Part shown: positions 25,851 to 34,449 of the stretch, piece after piece | Layout: each line of letters opens with the position of its first letter | Position numbering within the stretch: the stretch's first letter is position 1 | Origin: Chloroflexota bacterium | GTDB taxonomy: Bacteria; Chloroflexota; Anaerolineae; Aggregatilineales; UBA2796 | Assembly (NCBI GenBank): GCA_021325095.1 | Contig: JAJPHV010000045.1 | Span: 1 to 64,000 of the forward strand | Length of the DNA: 64,000 nt | Direction of reading: 5' to 3' | Made by a program: the position numbers and the translations under genes | The notes under the pieces: generated by a model | Database searches by the model: none | What the model saw: only the letters and a program-made list of their open reading frames with translations | What the model was told of the DNA's origin: nothing

Positions 25851-26255
25851 ATGTCCAGGCCAAAGTTTCGACAAGAACTGATCGACGACACGCTGCGCAA
25901 ACTGCACACTGCCGTCGCGGGCATCAAGGCGTCCGTCGTCGTGAACCGCGATGGGCTGCTTGTGGCCTCCTTCCCGCCTGGCGACGACGACGATCCGCTG
26001 GCAAACCCGACCAGCAGCCCGCAGGTTGCAGCGATGGCGGCCACACTCATCGGATTGGCCGAACGCACGTTGGGGCGGCTCGAACAGGGCGACCTGGAAC
26101 GCCTGCTGATGGAAGGCGAGGACGGCGTGATGGTTGTCTATCCGGCAGGCCGGGCGACGCTGGCCGTTCTGGTCGATAAAGAGCAGAAACTTGGGCCAGT
26201 CCTCTACGCCGCTTCACGCACGGCCAAAGACGTGGCGGGCGTTCTGCAAGGTTAG
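25851..26255 (+). CDS. Roadblock/LC7-domain protein
   Basis: A 134-residue single-domain Roadblock/LC7 (MglB-like) protein. It has an N-terminal helix, the VVVNRDGLLVAS strand-turn typical of the fold, a helix with Ala-rich packing, and a final GPVLYAASRTAKDV helix. Such proteins dimerise and act with small Ras-like GTPases or in signalling scaffolds. No GTPase is adjacent here; the next recognised gene is a Ser/Thr kinase-WD40 protein 550 bases on. An Asp-rich loop (GDDDDP) at about residues 45-50 is unusual but looks surface-exposed. Confidence 0.8.
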   Translation: MSRPKFRQELIDDTLRKLHTAVAGIKASVVVNRDGLLVASFPPGDDDDPLANPTSSPQVAAMAATLIGLAERTLGRLEQGDLERLLMEGEDGVMVVYPAGRATLAVLVDKEQKLGPVLYAASRTAKDVAGVLQG

Positions 26256-26404
26256 CGCCAGCCGCCCCCTCCGTTCCAGGGTGGCCCCCGGCCCGATCAT
26301 TGGCTCATCATTAGCCCTCGTCACTCATGCTGCAAACCACGCTAAACTGATCTTCCTAGATGTTTCAGGGCGAAGCGCGTCGGGCGATTCCCAGGAAGGG
26401 CATA

Positions 26405-26611
26405 GTGATCAAGAACCAGGATCAGCAGTCAATCGATCCAACCGCGCCGCCATCTGCTGGTGATTCAGTGGACGGGCAGACGCGCATGGGCGCGAGCGAG
26501 GATCAGGTCGTCCGGAACAGGCCGCCGACGGGTGCGCTCTCCTATGTGCTTGGCGACCAAAGCGACGACCCACGCGATCCTGCGCCGAACGGCGAATTAA
26601 CGCCAGGCTGA
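26405..26611 (+). CDS. Possible small acidic disordered protein
   Basis: A 68-residue frame starting at GTG 26405, with AGGAAGG five bases upstream. The product is rich in Asp, Gln, Pro and Gly with no hydrophobic core, so it would be disordered. I recognise no family. The evidence is only the ribosome site and an open frame, in a 549-base gap (26256-26804) that otherwise shows just a possible promoter (TATAAT at 26751) for the kinase gene. Confidence 0.3.
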   Translation: MIKNQDQQSIDPTAPPSAGDSVDGQTRMGASEDQVVRNRPPTGALSYVLGDQSDDPRDPAPNGELTPG

Positions 26612-26804
26612 ACTGCCAGATCGCTGTAATGATCAAACCAGAAGACCGAGTGTTTTGGTGCTGCGGTTGGCGTGCCGCACAGCGTTAATCCCCGGAATCT
26701 ATTACAACACTGCGACATTCTCTACACAAATCTAGATGGCGAATCCCCCTATAATACACGATTGAGACGCTCACAACATTGACCCCTTCACGTGGAGGCG
26801 CAAC

Positions 26805-29027
26805 GTGGCTAACTTGATCGGGCAGCACCTCGGACAGTACGAGATCGTCGGGCTGCTGGGCGAAGGCGGGATGGCTGCCGTCTACCGCGCACATCAAGAG
26901 TCGATGAAGCGCGACGTGGCGATCAAGGTCATCAAGACTGGCCTGGTCGATATGACCGAGTTTGTAGGCCGCTTCGAACGCGAAGCGCAGATGAGCGCGG
27001 CCCTCAGCCACGCACACATCCTCAAAGTATTCGACTACGGTCAGAGCGGCGATCTGGTTTACCTGGTCATGGAACTGCTGACCGGGGGCAGCCTGGCGAC
27101 TCTCATCCAGCGCAATGAGATGCCCCTCAAGCAGGTCAGCCGTGTCCTCGATCAGGTCGCATCGGCGCTGGATTATGCGCATCAAAAAGGCGTCATTCAC
27201 CGTGACTTGAAGCCGGAGAACGTGCTCCTCGACGAAGCCGGCAACGTGTTCCTGAGTGATTTCGGCCTCGCCAGGCTGATGACCGCCCCCTCCGGCCTGA
27301 CGCAGAGCGGTTACGTGGTCGGCACACCGAACTATATGTCCCCCGAACAGTGGCAGAGCAGGCCGCTGGATGCCCGCGTGGACGTGTATGCGCTCGGCGT
27401 GATGCTGTTCGAGATGCTGGGCCGCAAGCTGCCCTTTGATGGCGACGGCGTCCTGAGCATCATGTACATGCACTTGCATGAAGCCCCGCCCTCGATCCTG
27501 GCCTTGCGCCCCGACCTGCCCCCCGCTGTCCAGGACGTGATCAACCGGGCGCTGGAAAAAGACCCGGCGCGGCGTTTCCAGTCCGCCGGACAGCTTGCGG
27601 CGGCCTTTCGCGCAGCACTGGCCGGCAAGAAACTGCCTGCCGTGCCCGTCAGCACACAGCCCGGCCCGACACGCTCCCCGGCGGCGACGGTTTTGCTGCC
27701 CGCTCAAACACAGCACACAACGCGCCGCTGGATCGGATTGGGCGTTCTGTTGATGGCGCTGGCAGCGGTCTTGCTCGTCATCTTGCTGGCAAGTGGCGTA
27801 TTCGATCCTGGCCCGCCCATCCCGACGGCAGCCAGGATCGCTTTCCAGGTGACCACACCCGCGCCGACCCTGAACCTGGAAACGGCAGTTGCCATGACGC
27901 TGACCCAGCACACTGTGCTGACGGCCAATGCCGTCGCATCCTTTACCAAGACGCCCACCCTGACCGCCACTGCAACGGAGCTTGCGCCGCCGACGCCGAC
28001 CAACACACGCCCACCCACGCTGACGCCCTTCCCGACTGCAACCAGCCTGCCAGTAGCGACCATTCCCCTGGTGATCCAGCCCACCAAACCTGGCGGCTTT
28101 GTAACACTGCCCCCTATCACGCGCAACGGCAGCGGAACACCTTCCAAACAGGCGATGCGCGTGCTCACGACCCACACAGCGGACGTGCGCGACGTGGCGC
28201 TCTCGCCAAACAGCCAACTGGCGGTGACGGCCAGCGCGGACAAAACCGCACGGCTGTTTTACGTGCAAAGCGGCAAGCTCCTGCGGACGTTCGTGGGCCA
28301 TTCCGGAGCCGTGAACGCCGTCGCCTTTTCGCCAGATAGCAAATACGTTGTGACGGGGGGCGACGACGACACCGCGATTCTGTGGAGCATCGACAGCGAC
28401 AACCCGGTGCGCCGCTTTGTGGGCCACACGGATGCGGTGACCGTCGTCACCTTCTCACCTGATGGGCAGTCCGTGATCACGGCCAGTGCCGACGACACGA
28501 TACGCTATTGGGAAGTCTCGACGGGCAAAAATGCCCGCACACTCACGGCGCGTGGTGTGGGCGCGAGCGCACTGGCGATCTCGCCCGATGGCCGCAAACT
28601 GGCCTTTGGCGGCAGCGACAGGAATGTCTACCTGTGGGATGTCGGCTCGCCGCCCAAGTCGATTCGCTACCTGGGCGGCCACACTAATGCCATCACCAGC
28701 TTGACTTTTTCGCCGGACAGCCGATTCCTGGCAAGCGGCGGCAAGGACAATACCGCCAGACTGTGGGACGTGTCCAGCGGCAGCCAGATTCGTTCGTTCA
28801 TAGGGCACACAGGCGAGGTCACGGCGCTGGCCTTTTATCCGGGTGGGCAGGTCTTGTTCAGCAGCAGCAAAGATGGCACGATGCGGGCCTGGGACGTTCG
28901 CACGGGCGCTGTACTGCACATCTTCAGCGGGCATAGTGGCCCCGTGCTGACGATAGCCTGTGCGTCCAGCAGCCAATTCCTGCTCACCGGTGGGGGAGAC
29001 AACACGGCCCGCCTGTGGCTGATCTGA
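26805..29027 (+). CDS. Transmembrane Ser/Thr protein kinase with WD40 propeller
   Basis: A 740-residue PknB-type kinase. The kinase domain (about 11-275) has the Gly loop GEGGMAAVY, AIK lysine, catalytic HRDLKPEN, DFG and the APE-like SPEQ region, all intact. A membrane helix follows at about 305-330, then a Thr/Pro-rich extracellular linker (to about 435) and seven WD40 repeats (about 445-740), each with a GH start and WD or WS end. It probably senses an extracellular ligand or cell-wall state through the propeller. GTG 26805 follows GGAGG. The Roadblock gene upstream and PhoU downstream point the same way but have separate promoters. Confidence 0.9.
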   Translation: MANLIGQHLGQYEIVGLLGEGGMAAVYRAHQESMKRDVAIKVIKTGLVDMTEFVGRFEREAQMSAALSHAHILKVFDYGQSGDLVYLVMELLTGGSLATLIQRNEMPLKQVSRVLDQVASALDYAHQKGVIHRDLKPENVLLDEAGNVFLSDFGLARLMTAPSGLTQSGYVVGTPNYMSPEQWQSRPLDARVDVYALGVMLFEMLGRKLPFDGDGVLSIMYMHLHEAPPSILALRPDLPPAVQDVINRALEKDPARRFQSAGQLAAAFRAALAGKKLPAVPVSTQPGPTRSPAATVLLPAQTQHTTRRWIGLGVLLMALAAVLLVILLASGVFDPGPPIPTAARIAFQVTTPAPTLNLETAVAMTLTQHTVLTANAVASFTKTPTLTATATELAPPTPTNTRPPTLTPFPTATSLPVATIPLVIQPTKPGGFVTLPPITRNGSGTPSKQAMRVLTTHTADVRDVALSPNSQLAVTASADKTARLFYVQSGKLLRTFVGHSGAVNAVAFSPDSKYVVTGGDDDTAILWSIDSDNPVRRFVGHTDAVTVVTFSPDGQSVITASADDTIRYWEVSTGKNARTLTARGVGASALAISPDGRKLAFGGSDRNVYLWDVGSPPKSIRYLGGHTNAITSLTFSPDSRFLASGGKDNTARLWDVSSGSQIRSFIGHTGEVTALAFYPGGQVLFSSSKDGTMRAWDVRTGAVLHIFSGHSGPVLTIACASSSQFLLTGGGDNTARLWLI

Positions 29028-29143
29028 TCTGCGCCAGCGGTGTGTTAATGATGTGTGAAGGATCATCCTCAGCCAGTTCGTGTATGATTATTAAATCGCC
29101 GTAGTTTTACCTCTCCGGTTGGACCAGCAGGAGGCGCCAGTTC

Positions 29144-29800
29144 ATGCCTATCCGCCAGGTATTTGACCGCGCATTGGAAGAAGTTCGGGATGATCTGTTG
29201 CGCCTGTCGAGCATGGTCGATCACTCTATCGCCGACAGTCTGCGCGCGCTGGTGGATCGCAATGGCGATCTGGCCCGGCAGGTCAGCGCCAACGATGTGA
29301 CGCTCAACGACGTGCGCTACACCGTCGAGGAACGCTGCTACACCCTGATCGCTACACAGCAGCCGAACGCCACCGATCTGCGTGAGCTGGTCGGCGCGGT
29401 CAGTGTAGCGACCAACCTGGAACGGATCGGCGACCACGCCGCCGGGATTGCCCGGCTGACGCTGCGCATGATCGATCAGCCGTTGCTCATGCAGCTCGTG
29501 GACATTCCGCAGATGGGCGAGATCGGACGGGAGATGGTCAAGGGCGCAGTCGATGCCTTCCTGAGCCGTGACGCGACACTGGCTGAGGAGATCGTGCGGC
29601 GCGACCAGGAGGTGGATCAATTGCATAACAAGGTTTACCGTGAACTGGTCGGCTACATGGCTCACGATCCATCCACCGTCGAGCGTGCCACATTCCTGCT
29701 CTGGGTTTCCCATAACCTGGAACGGATCGGTGATCGGGCGACGAACATTTGCGAGCGCGCTATCTACGTCGCAACGGGCGAACTCAAGGAATTCAATTAA
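29144..29800 (+). CDS. phoU: PhoU-family phosphate signalling protein
   Basis: A 218-residue protein made of two PhoU three-helix repeats, each with the conserved acidic metal-binding pattern: TNLERIGDHAAGIA in the first half and HNLERIGDRATNICE in the second. PhoU links the Pst phosphate transporter to PhoR and limits phosphate uptake. No pst, phoR or phoB gene is near, so this is a stand-alone copy. A -10-like TATGAT at 29083 lies in the 116-base gap upstream. Confidence 0.92.
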   Translation: MPIRQVFDRALEEVRDDLLRLSSMVDHSIADSLRALVDRNGDLARQVSANDVTLNDVRYTVEERCYTLIATQQPNATDLRELVGAVSVATNLERIGDHAAGIARLTLRMIDQPLLMQLVDIPQMGEIGREMVKGAVDAFLSRDATLAEEIVRRDQEVDQLHNKVYRELVGYMAHDPSTVERATFLLWVSHNLERIGDRATNICERAIYVATGELKEFN

Positions 29801-29921
29801 CGTCATCCTTCTGTTGTCAGCTCGCCCTAACCCTGCTAGAACAGGGTTCGTATCGAACATCAGGCGGACTGATCAACCTATCTAGCTTTTAGGTCAGGTT
29901 CATCTCACTCTCACGTGTCCA

Positions 29922-29950
29922 TTGTTTACTTGAGGCATGTCCGGTATGAC
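29922..29950 (+). promoter_or_regulatory. Possible promoter of the GlsB-like gene
   Basis: TTGTTT (29922-29927), a 17-base spacer and TATGAC (29945-29950), 27 bases before the ATG. A small hairpin AACCCTG/CAGGGTT lies upstream at 29829-29848 but has no T-run. Confidence 0.4.
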
Positions 29951-29976
29951 ATACTCGAAAGGACGGATGACCAATC

Positions 29977-30249
29977 ATGGATGCGATGGGATGGCTCGCG
30001 TGGTTAATTGTCGGTGCGGTGTCGGGCTGGCTGGCAAGCATCGTGATGCGAACGAACGCTGAACAGGGTCTGCTGCTCGATATCGTCGTCGGTATTATCG
30101 GCGCGTTTATCGGCGGCTTCCTGTTCAATCTTCTGGGCGCACCGGGCGTGACCGGCTTCAACGTCTGGAGCGTGTTTGTATCGTTTGTGGGTGCAGTGGT
30201 GCTGCTGGCCCTGCTGCGGCTGTTCACAGGGCGACGCGCAACTCCATAA
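29977..30249 (+). CDS. GlsB/YeaQ/YmgE-family stress-response membrane protein
   Basis: A 90-residue protein with three membrane helices and the Gly-rich helix pattern of the transglycosylase-associated GlsB/YeaQ family (GWLASIVM, DIVVGIIGAFIGGFLFN). Homologues are induced by osmotic or acid stress; the biochemical role is unknown. It is monocistronic, closed by a strong terminator 30 bases on. Confidence 0.85.
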   Translation: MDAMGWLAWLIVGAVSGWLASIVMRTNAEQGLLLDIVVGIIGAFIGGFLFNLLGAPGVTGFNVWSVFVSFVGAVVLLALLRLFTGRRATP

Positions 30250-30279
30250 GCGCTATTCGGTGTCAGTCGGGTTCTCGCA

Positions 30280-30315
30280 GGCCAGGCGGCTGATTTCAGC
30301 CGCCTGGCCGTTTTT
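30280..30315 (+). terminator. Intrinsic terminator after the GlsB-like gene
   Basis: A 13-bp perfect stem (30280-30292 with 30297-30309) with a 4-base loop, followed by GTTTTT. It also insulates against the convergent lipoprotein gene ending at 30326. Confidence 0.9.
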
Positions 30316-30325
30316 ACGTGTGTCC

Positions 30326-31498
30326 TCAGTGCGCGCCAATGATCGCGTTGAGTGTGCCCTCAGCAACCTTCGTCGGGTTTGTGCCATCCAGATCCATGCG
30401 CCACGTCGTATCGGTGTTGTCCGCCCCGGACAGGCTGTAGTAAATGCCGTCGTTGCCCCACACCAGGGCCGTGATCGTCTGGTCGATGCCACTGAATTTC
30501 GTCAACTGCTTGCGGTTGGAGCCGTCCAGGTTCATTATGAATATGTTGGCGATCTGCGCAGTCTGGGCAGCGGGCGTGGCGGTCACGGCTATCCGTTTGC
30601 CATCCGGTGACAGATCGACGAAGAAATCGGATGTGTTGGCGGGCGTCAGGATTTTCGGCCTGGACGGGTCGGCCAGGCTGTAGATCGCCACCTGACTCAG
30701 CCCGCTCGGATCGCTGCGCAGCGCAATAAAGCCCTGGCTGTCCCGCAGCCACTGGTTGAACCCAAAGGTGTCGGCGGGCAGCGCGGTACTCTGGTTGCTG
30801 GTCGTATCAAAGAGCATGGTCTTGCCGCCAGGCCCACCGATGCCTTCCCCTGTCGCTGCGCCAACGGCGTACAGCAGGTATTTGCCGTCCGGCGAGAACG
30901 CAATCGGCGTGGCAATCATCCCGGCCTCTTTGGGCGCGGGGACAAGCTGTTTGGTCTGGCCGCTCGCCACGTCGTAGTAGAAAATTGCGCCGTTGGCTGC
31001 CTTCGGGTTATCCGGCGGTGGGAAGTCAAAAAAGGCAAACCCGGACGAGTCTTCTTTCCAGGTGACGCCGGGGCCGGTCATCCCTCTGGCCTGTGGAACG
31101 TCTTTCGTCTGCGGCGGGTCAGTGGAAAAGTCCACCAGTACCAGGTCGGTCAGGTTGTTATTACGATTGAAGCGAACGCCATAGCGCGCGTCGGGCGACG
31201 ATTGAGCGCCAAAACGTTCGTCGGGCAGCGATAGCGTCTGCCCGTTGGGCAACTGCGCAATCGGCTTGCCAAGCTGCGTCAGGATCAGCGTGCCGATGGG
31301 CAGTTTGTTACCGCTGGCAGCCGCCTGCGGGGTGGCTGTGGGGATCGAGGACGTGACTGCAATCACCGTTCCGGTTTCAGGCGTCGGCGATGCCAGACTC
31401 GTGGCCGTTGCACCCGCCGGGACGTTCAGGTTGCAAGCTGCAACGGACAGTCCTAACACGGGGATCAGGATCGAGATCGCCCAGCGTTTTCTCTCCAC
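30326..31498 (-). CDS. Lipoprotein with TolB/WD40-like beta-propeller
   Basis: A 390-residue exported lipoprotein: signal peptide with lipobox LSVAAC (Cys22), a Thr/Pro linker (to about 65), then repeated four-strand blades with TolB-type sequence such as FSPDGKYLLYA, LSPDGKRIAV and IFIMNLDGSNRKQLT. Such propellers bind peptides or partner proteins at the cell surface. No catalytic site is visible. It is a single gene, convergent with the GlsB-like gene and divergent from another lipoprotein gene. Confidence 0.75.
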   Translation of the reverse strand: MERKRWAISILIPVLGLSVAACNLNVPAGATATSLASPTPETGTVIAVTSSIPTATPQAAASGNKLPIGTLILTQLGKPIAQLPNGQTLSLPDERFGAQSSPDARYGVRFNRNNNLTDLVLVDFSTDPPQTKDVPQARGMTGPGVTWKEDSSGFAFFDFPPPDNPKAANGAIFYYDVASGQTKQLVPAPKEAGMIATPIAFSPDGKYLLYAVGAATGEGIGGPGGKTMLFDTTSNQSTALPADTFGFNQWLRDSQGFIALRSDPSGLSQVAIYSLADPSRPKILTPANTSDFFVDLSPDGKRIAVTATPAAQTAQIANIFIMNLDGSNRKQLTKFSGIDQTITALVWGNDGIYYSLSGADNTDTTWRMDLDGTNPTKVAEGTLNAIIGAH

Positions 31499-31605
31499 CT
31501 CATTCGCTCCTTAATCTAGTTGCTGGCGCATAAGTATACCCACAACGGCAAACCTGACCCCTTTGCGCTATAGTTAGAGCGATTGCGAACGCTGGAGACA
31601 ATGCC

Positions 31606-32808
31606 GTGAAACGTGCTTGCCTGTTCATGCTGTTCTGCACCCTGATCACACTGGTCGCAGCGGCCTGCGATACCAGCCCGGTGGTGGTCGTCGCCACGCC
31701 CGTGCCGCTTGATGCGCGCTTCCGCACCTATCGCCACCCCAGCGGTGTCTTCAAGCTGCGCCTGCCTTCGGATTGGTCAGTGCGCGACCTGAGTCATGGC
31801 GACACCATCCGCGTCGAGTTCTCGCCGCCGGGCAACGCGGGTCTGCCGATGACGGTTTACGTCGTCAATACGGGCACGGTCCTGGATGCGGCCAGCCTGC
31901 TGGATGCGATCAACCGCTACCAGGCCGCGCTGAACGGCGATTCGAGCGTGTACCATGAGGTCAGCCGCAACGCGCAGGGCGATGGTAGCTGGCGGCTGGC
32001 CGGGGTGCGCCAGACTCCCATCGGGCCACGCCTGCTCAACACGTTCCTGCAAGCTGACAAAGCGTTTCTATCTGCGATTGAGGTCGATCTGACCGATGCG
32101 AACGACGCCATGCAGCAGACCCTTCGCGCCATCATCAACACCTACCGTGTCGATCCGACGGTGGTCATCGGCGCCAGCCAGATTCAAGCGCCCGAAGGTA
32201 CTGGCGGCAACGTCTCGTCGGGGGTGCTGGCCTTCGGTGGCCTCTACACGTGGACGAATCCACAGGGCGCGTTCATCGTCAACGGCGAAGTGACCAATCA
32301 GTCAGGCGGGCCGCTCGAAGGCATCCGCATTACCGCCATCCTGTACGATGCACAGAACAACGCCCTGGTGGAACAGGCCAACGTGATCCCGCTCGAAGTG
32401 CTGGACGACAGGGCCAAAGCGCCTTTCTCTATTCATTTTCGGAACGGCAAGCCCTCTCAGGCGGTACGCTACGAACTGCAAGCGGCAGCACGCAATGCGG
32501 AATATGCGATCAGCACCCACCTGGGCGACGACTCGTTCATCCGGGGCAACGATAAGGCACAGTACAATGCCAATGGCTACCTGACGGTGGGCGGCGACGT
32601 GGTCAACAAGACGCAGGGGCCGGCCCGCTACATCAAGGCGACGGTCACACTCTACAACGAACAGCAGCAGGTCGTGGCGACGGACAACGCTTTCCTCTCC
32701 AAGCCGGAACTGCTGCCCGGCGAAACCAGCCATTTTGAGGTGACATTTTACGAGGTGGGCGGCAACGCGGCCCGTTATGTGATCACCATCGAAGGGAAGA
32801 CACAGTAG
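31606..32808 (+). CDS. Lipoprotein with FxLYD-like beta domains
   Basis: A 400-residue lipoprotein (GTG start 31606) with lipobox ending at Cys21 (VAAAC). The first part (about 35-190) begins YRHPSGVFKLRLPSDW, a pattern seen in PsbP/DUF-type exported domains. The second part has two repeats resembling FxLYD domains: VNGEVTNQSGGPLEGIRITAILYDAQNN and GGDVVNKTQGPARYIKATVTLYNEQ. Likely a surface-binding protein. Its stop lies 4 bases before the FGGY kinase start, so the two are co-transcribed, although the functional link is unclear. Confidence 0.7.
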   Translation: MKRACLFMLFCTLITLVAAACDTSPVVVVATPVPLDARFRTYRHPSGVFKLRLPSDWSVRDLSHGDTIRVEFSPPGNAGLPMTVYVVNTGTVLDAASLLDAINRYQAALNGDSSVYHEVSRNAQGDGSWRLAGVRQTPIGPRLLNTFLQADKAFLSAIEVDLTDANDAMQQTLRAIINTYRVDPTVVIGASQIQAPEGTGGNVSSGVLAFGGLYTWTNPQGAFIVNGEVTNQSGGPLEGIRITAILYDAQNNALVEQANVIPLEVLDDRAKAPFSIHFRNGKPSQAVRYELQAAARNAEYAISTHLGDDSFIRGNDKAQYNANGYLTVGGDVVNKTQGPARYIKATVTLYNEQQQVVATDNAFLSKPELLPGETSHFEVTFYEVGGNAARYVITIEGKTQ

Positions 32809-32812
32809 CGCT

Positions 32813-34309
32813 ATGAGCCTGCTGGGTATTGACATCGGTACGACAGGCTGCAAAGTCATTGCCCTATCGGCGGAACGGGCTATCCTGGCCTCGGCCCACC
32901 GCGAATACGACGTGATCCGGCCACAGCCGGGTTGGGCGGAACTGGACAGCCAGGCAGTCTGGGTGTGCATCCAGGATGCCATCCGCGAAGTTGCCCGGCA
33001 AACCGCGCACGACCCGATCACGGCCCTGTCGGTGTCCTCGATGGGCGAGGCCATGACCCCCGTCTCGCAGGACCGGCAGATTCTCGGCAATTGTCTGCTT
33101 GGCTTTGATAGCCGGGGAACGGAGGCGCTTGCCCGGCTATCCGCCCTTGATCCGGTAGATTTTTTCGAACGTAGCGGCAACCTGCCGAGCCTGGTCTACG
33201 GTGGCCCCAAGCTGCTCTGGCTGCGTGACAACCGGCCTGCCCTGTTTGAGCAAACGTACAAATTCCTGGGGTGGGCCGATCTGGTGGCCTTTCTGCTGGG
33301 CGGCGAGGCTGTCGAGGACTTTTCGCTTGCCAACCGCACGTTATTTCTCGATCTGCAACGCGCTGCCTGGTCGCGCGAAACGCTGGATTACCTCGGTGTG
33401 CCGCTCGACAAGTTGCCAGGGCTGGCACAGGCAGGTACAGTGGTCGGGACGGTGGCACAACCGCTGGCGAAGGCGCTTGGCCTGCCGGCGGACGTCCAGA
33501 TCGTGCTTGGCGCGCATGATCAGTGCATGAGTGCGCTTGGCGCGGGTGCGATACGGCCAGGCACAGCCAGCTATGGCCTGGGTACGTACATCTGCATCGC
33601 TCCGATCTATGGCACGATCCCGCCCGCCGCGCAGATGATCAAGGCCAGGCTGAACGTCGAACACCATGCCGTGCCCGGCCTGTACGTCAGCTTTCTGTAC
33701 AACCTGACGGGCGGCGCGCTGCTCAAGTGGTTCCGGGACACCTTCGCCCGGCTGGAACGCGCTCAGGCGCAGGCCAGCGGCGCGGACGTGTACGATCTCT
33801 TGCTGGCCGAAATGCCGCCTGAACCCACCAGCCTGATGGTGCTGCCACACTTTGCGCCCACCGGCCCGCCGTACTTCGACGATCATCCCGGCGGATTGAT
33901 CGCGGGCCTGACGCTGGAAACCACGCGCGGCGAATTCATCAAGGGTCTGTTGGAAGGCGTTACCTATTATTTCCGCGCCGGGCTGGGCTTGATGGCCGAA
34001 GCAGGCATCGTCATTCAGGAGTACCGGGTGACGGGCGGCGGCGCACGCTCCGACGCCTGGTTGCAGATCAAAGCCGACATCCTGGGCAAACCGCTCGTCC
34101 GGCCCAAAATCTCGGAAGCCAGCGCGCTCGGCGCGGCCATCCTGGCGGGCATCGGCAGCGGCATTTACGAGTCGGCAGCCCAGGCCGTCGAAGCGCTCGT
34201 CCAGGTAGATCGGGTGTTTGAGCCGGACACGCGCCGTCACCGGCTGTACGACGAACGCTTCGCCCGTTACAGCCTGCTGTACCCGTTCAGCCAGTCGCTG
34301 AGAAAGTAA
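32813..34309 (+). CDS. FGGY-family carbohydrate kinase (xylulokinase/gluconokinase-like)
   Basis: A 498-residue sugar kinase. The N-terminal phosphate-binding loop GIDIGTTGCK, a GWAELD segment, GAHDQC (catalytic Asp region), and C-terminal TGGGARSD with the following adenosine-binding helix match the FGGY family. The active-site Asp lies in GAHDQ. Xylulokinase, gluconokinase or another pentulose/polyol kinase are all possible. It starts 4 bases after the lipoprotein stop. A REP-like palindrome lies after it, separating it from the convergent kinase gene. Confidence 0.85.
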   Translation: MSLLGIDIGTTGCKVIALSAERAILASAHREYDVIRPQPGWAELDSQAVWVCIQDAIREVARQTAHDPITALSVSSMGEAMTPVSQDRQILGNCLLGFDSRGTEALARLSALDPVDFFERSGNLPSLVYGGPKLLWLRDNRPALFEQTYKFLGWADLVAFLLGGEAVEDFSLANRTLFLDLQRAAWSRETLDYLGVPLDKLPGLAQAGTVVGTVAQPLAKALGLPADVQIVLGAHDQCMSALGAGAIRPGTASYGLGTYICIAPIYGTIPPAAQMIKARLNVEHHAVPGLYVSFLYNLTGGALLKWFRDTFARLERAQAQASGADVYDLLLAEMPPEPTSLMVLPHFAPTGPPYFDDHPGGLIAGLTLETTRGEFIKGLLEGVTYYFRAGLGLMAEAGIVIQEYRVTGGGARSDAWLQIKADILGKPLVRPKISEASALGAAILAGIGSGIYESAAQAVEALVQVDRVFEPDTRRHRLYDERFARYSLLYPFSQSLRK

Positions 34310-34390
34310 CTCTTATTACCGTACCCCCTGACCCCGCCGATGAGTACAGCGGTTCCGCGCCGCAGCGAGGGGGAACGAGTGAACACCGAC

Positions 34391-34430
34391 TCCCCTCTCC
34401 ACCCAGTGGAGAGGGGCTGGGGGTGAGGTT
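34391..34430. repeat. REP-like palindrome copy 5
   Basis: TCCCCTCTCC, loop, GGAGAGGGG then CTGGGGGTGAGGTT: a full-length copy with the same tail as copy 4, placed between two converging genes. Confidence 0.65.
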
Positions 34431-34449
34431 CGCGTTCACAGGCATCGCC

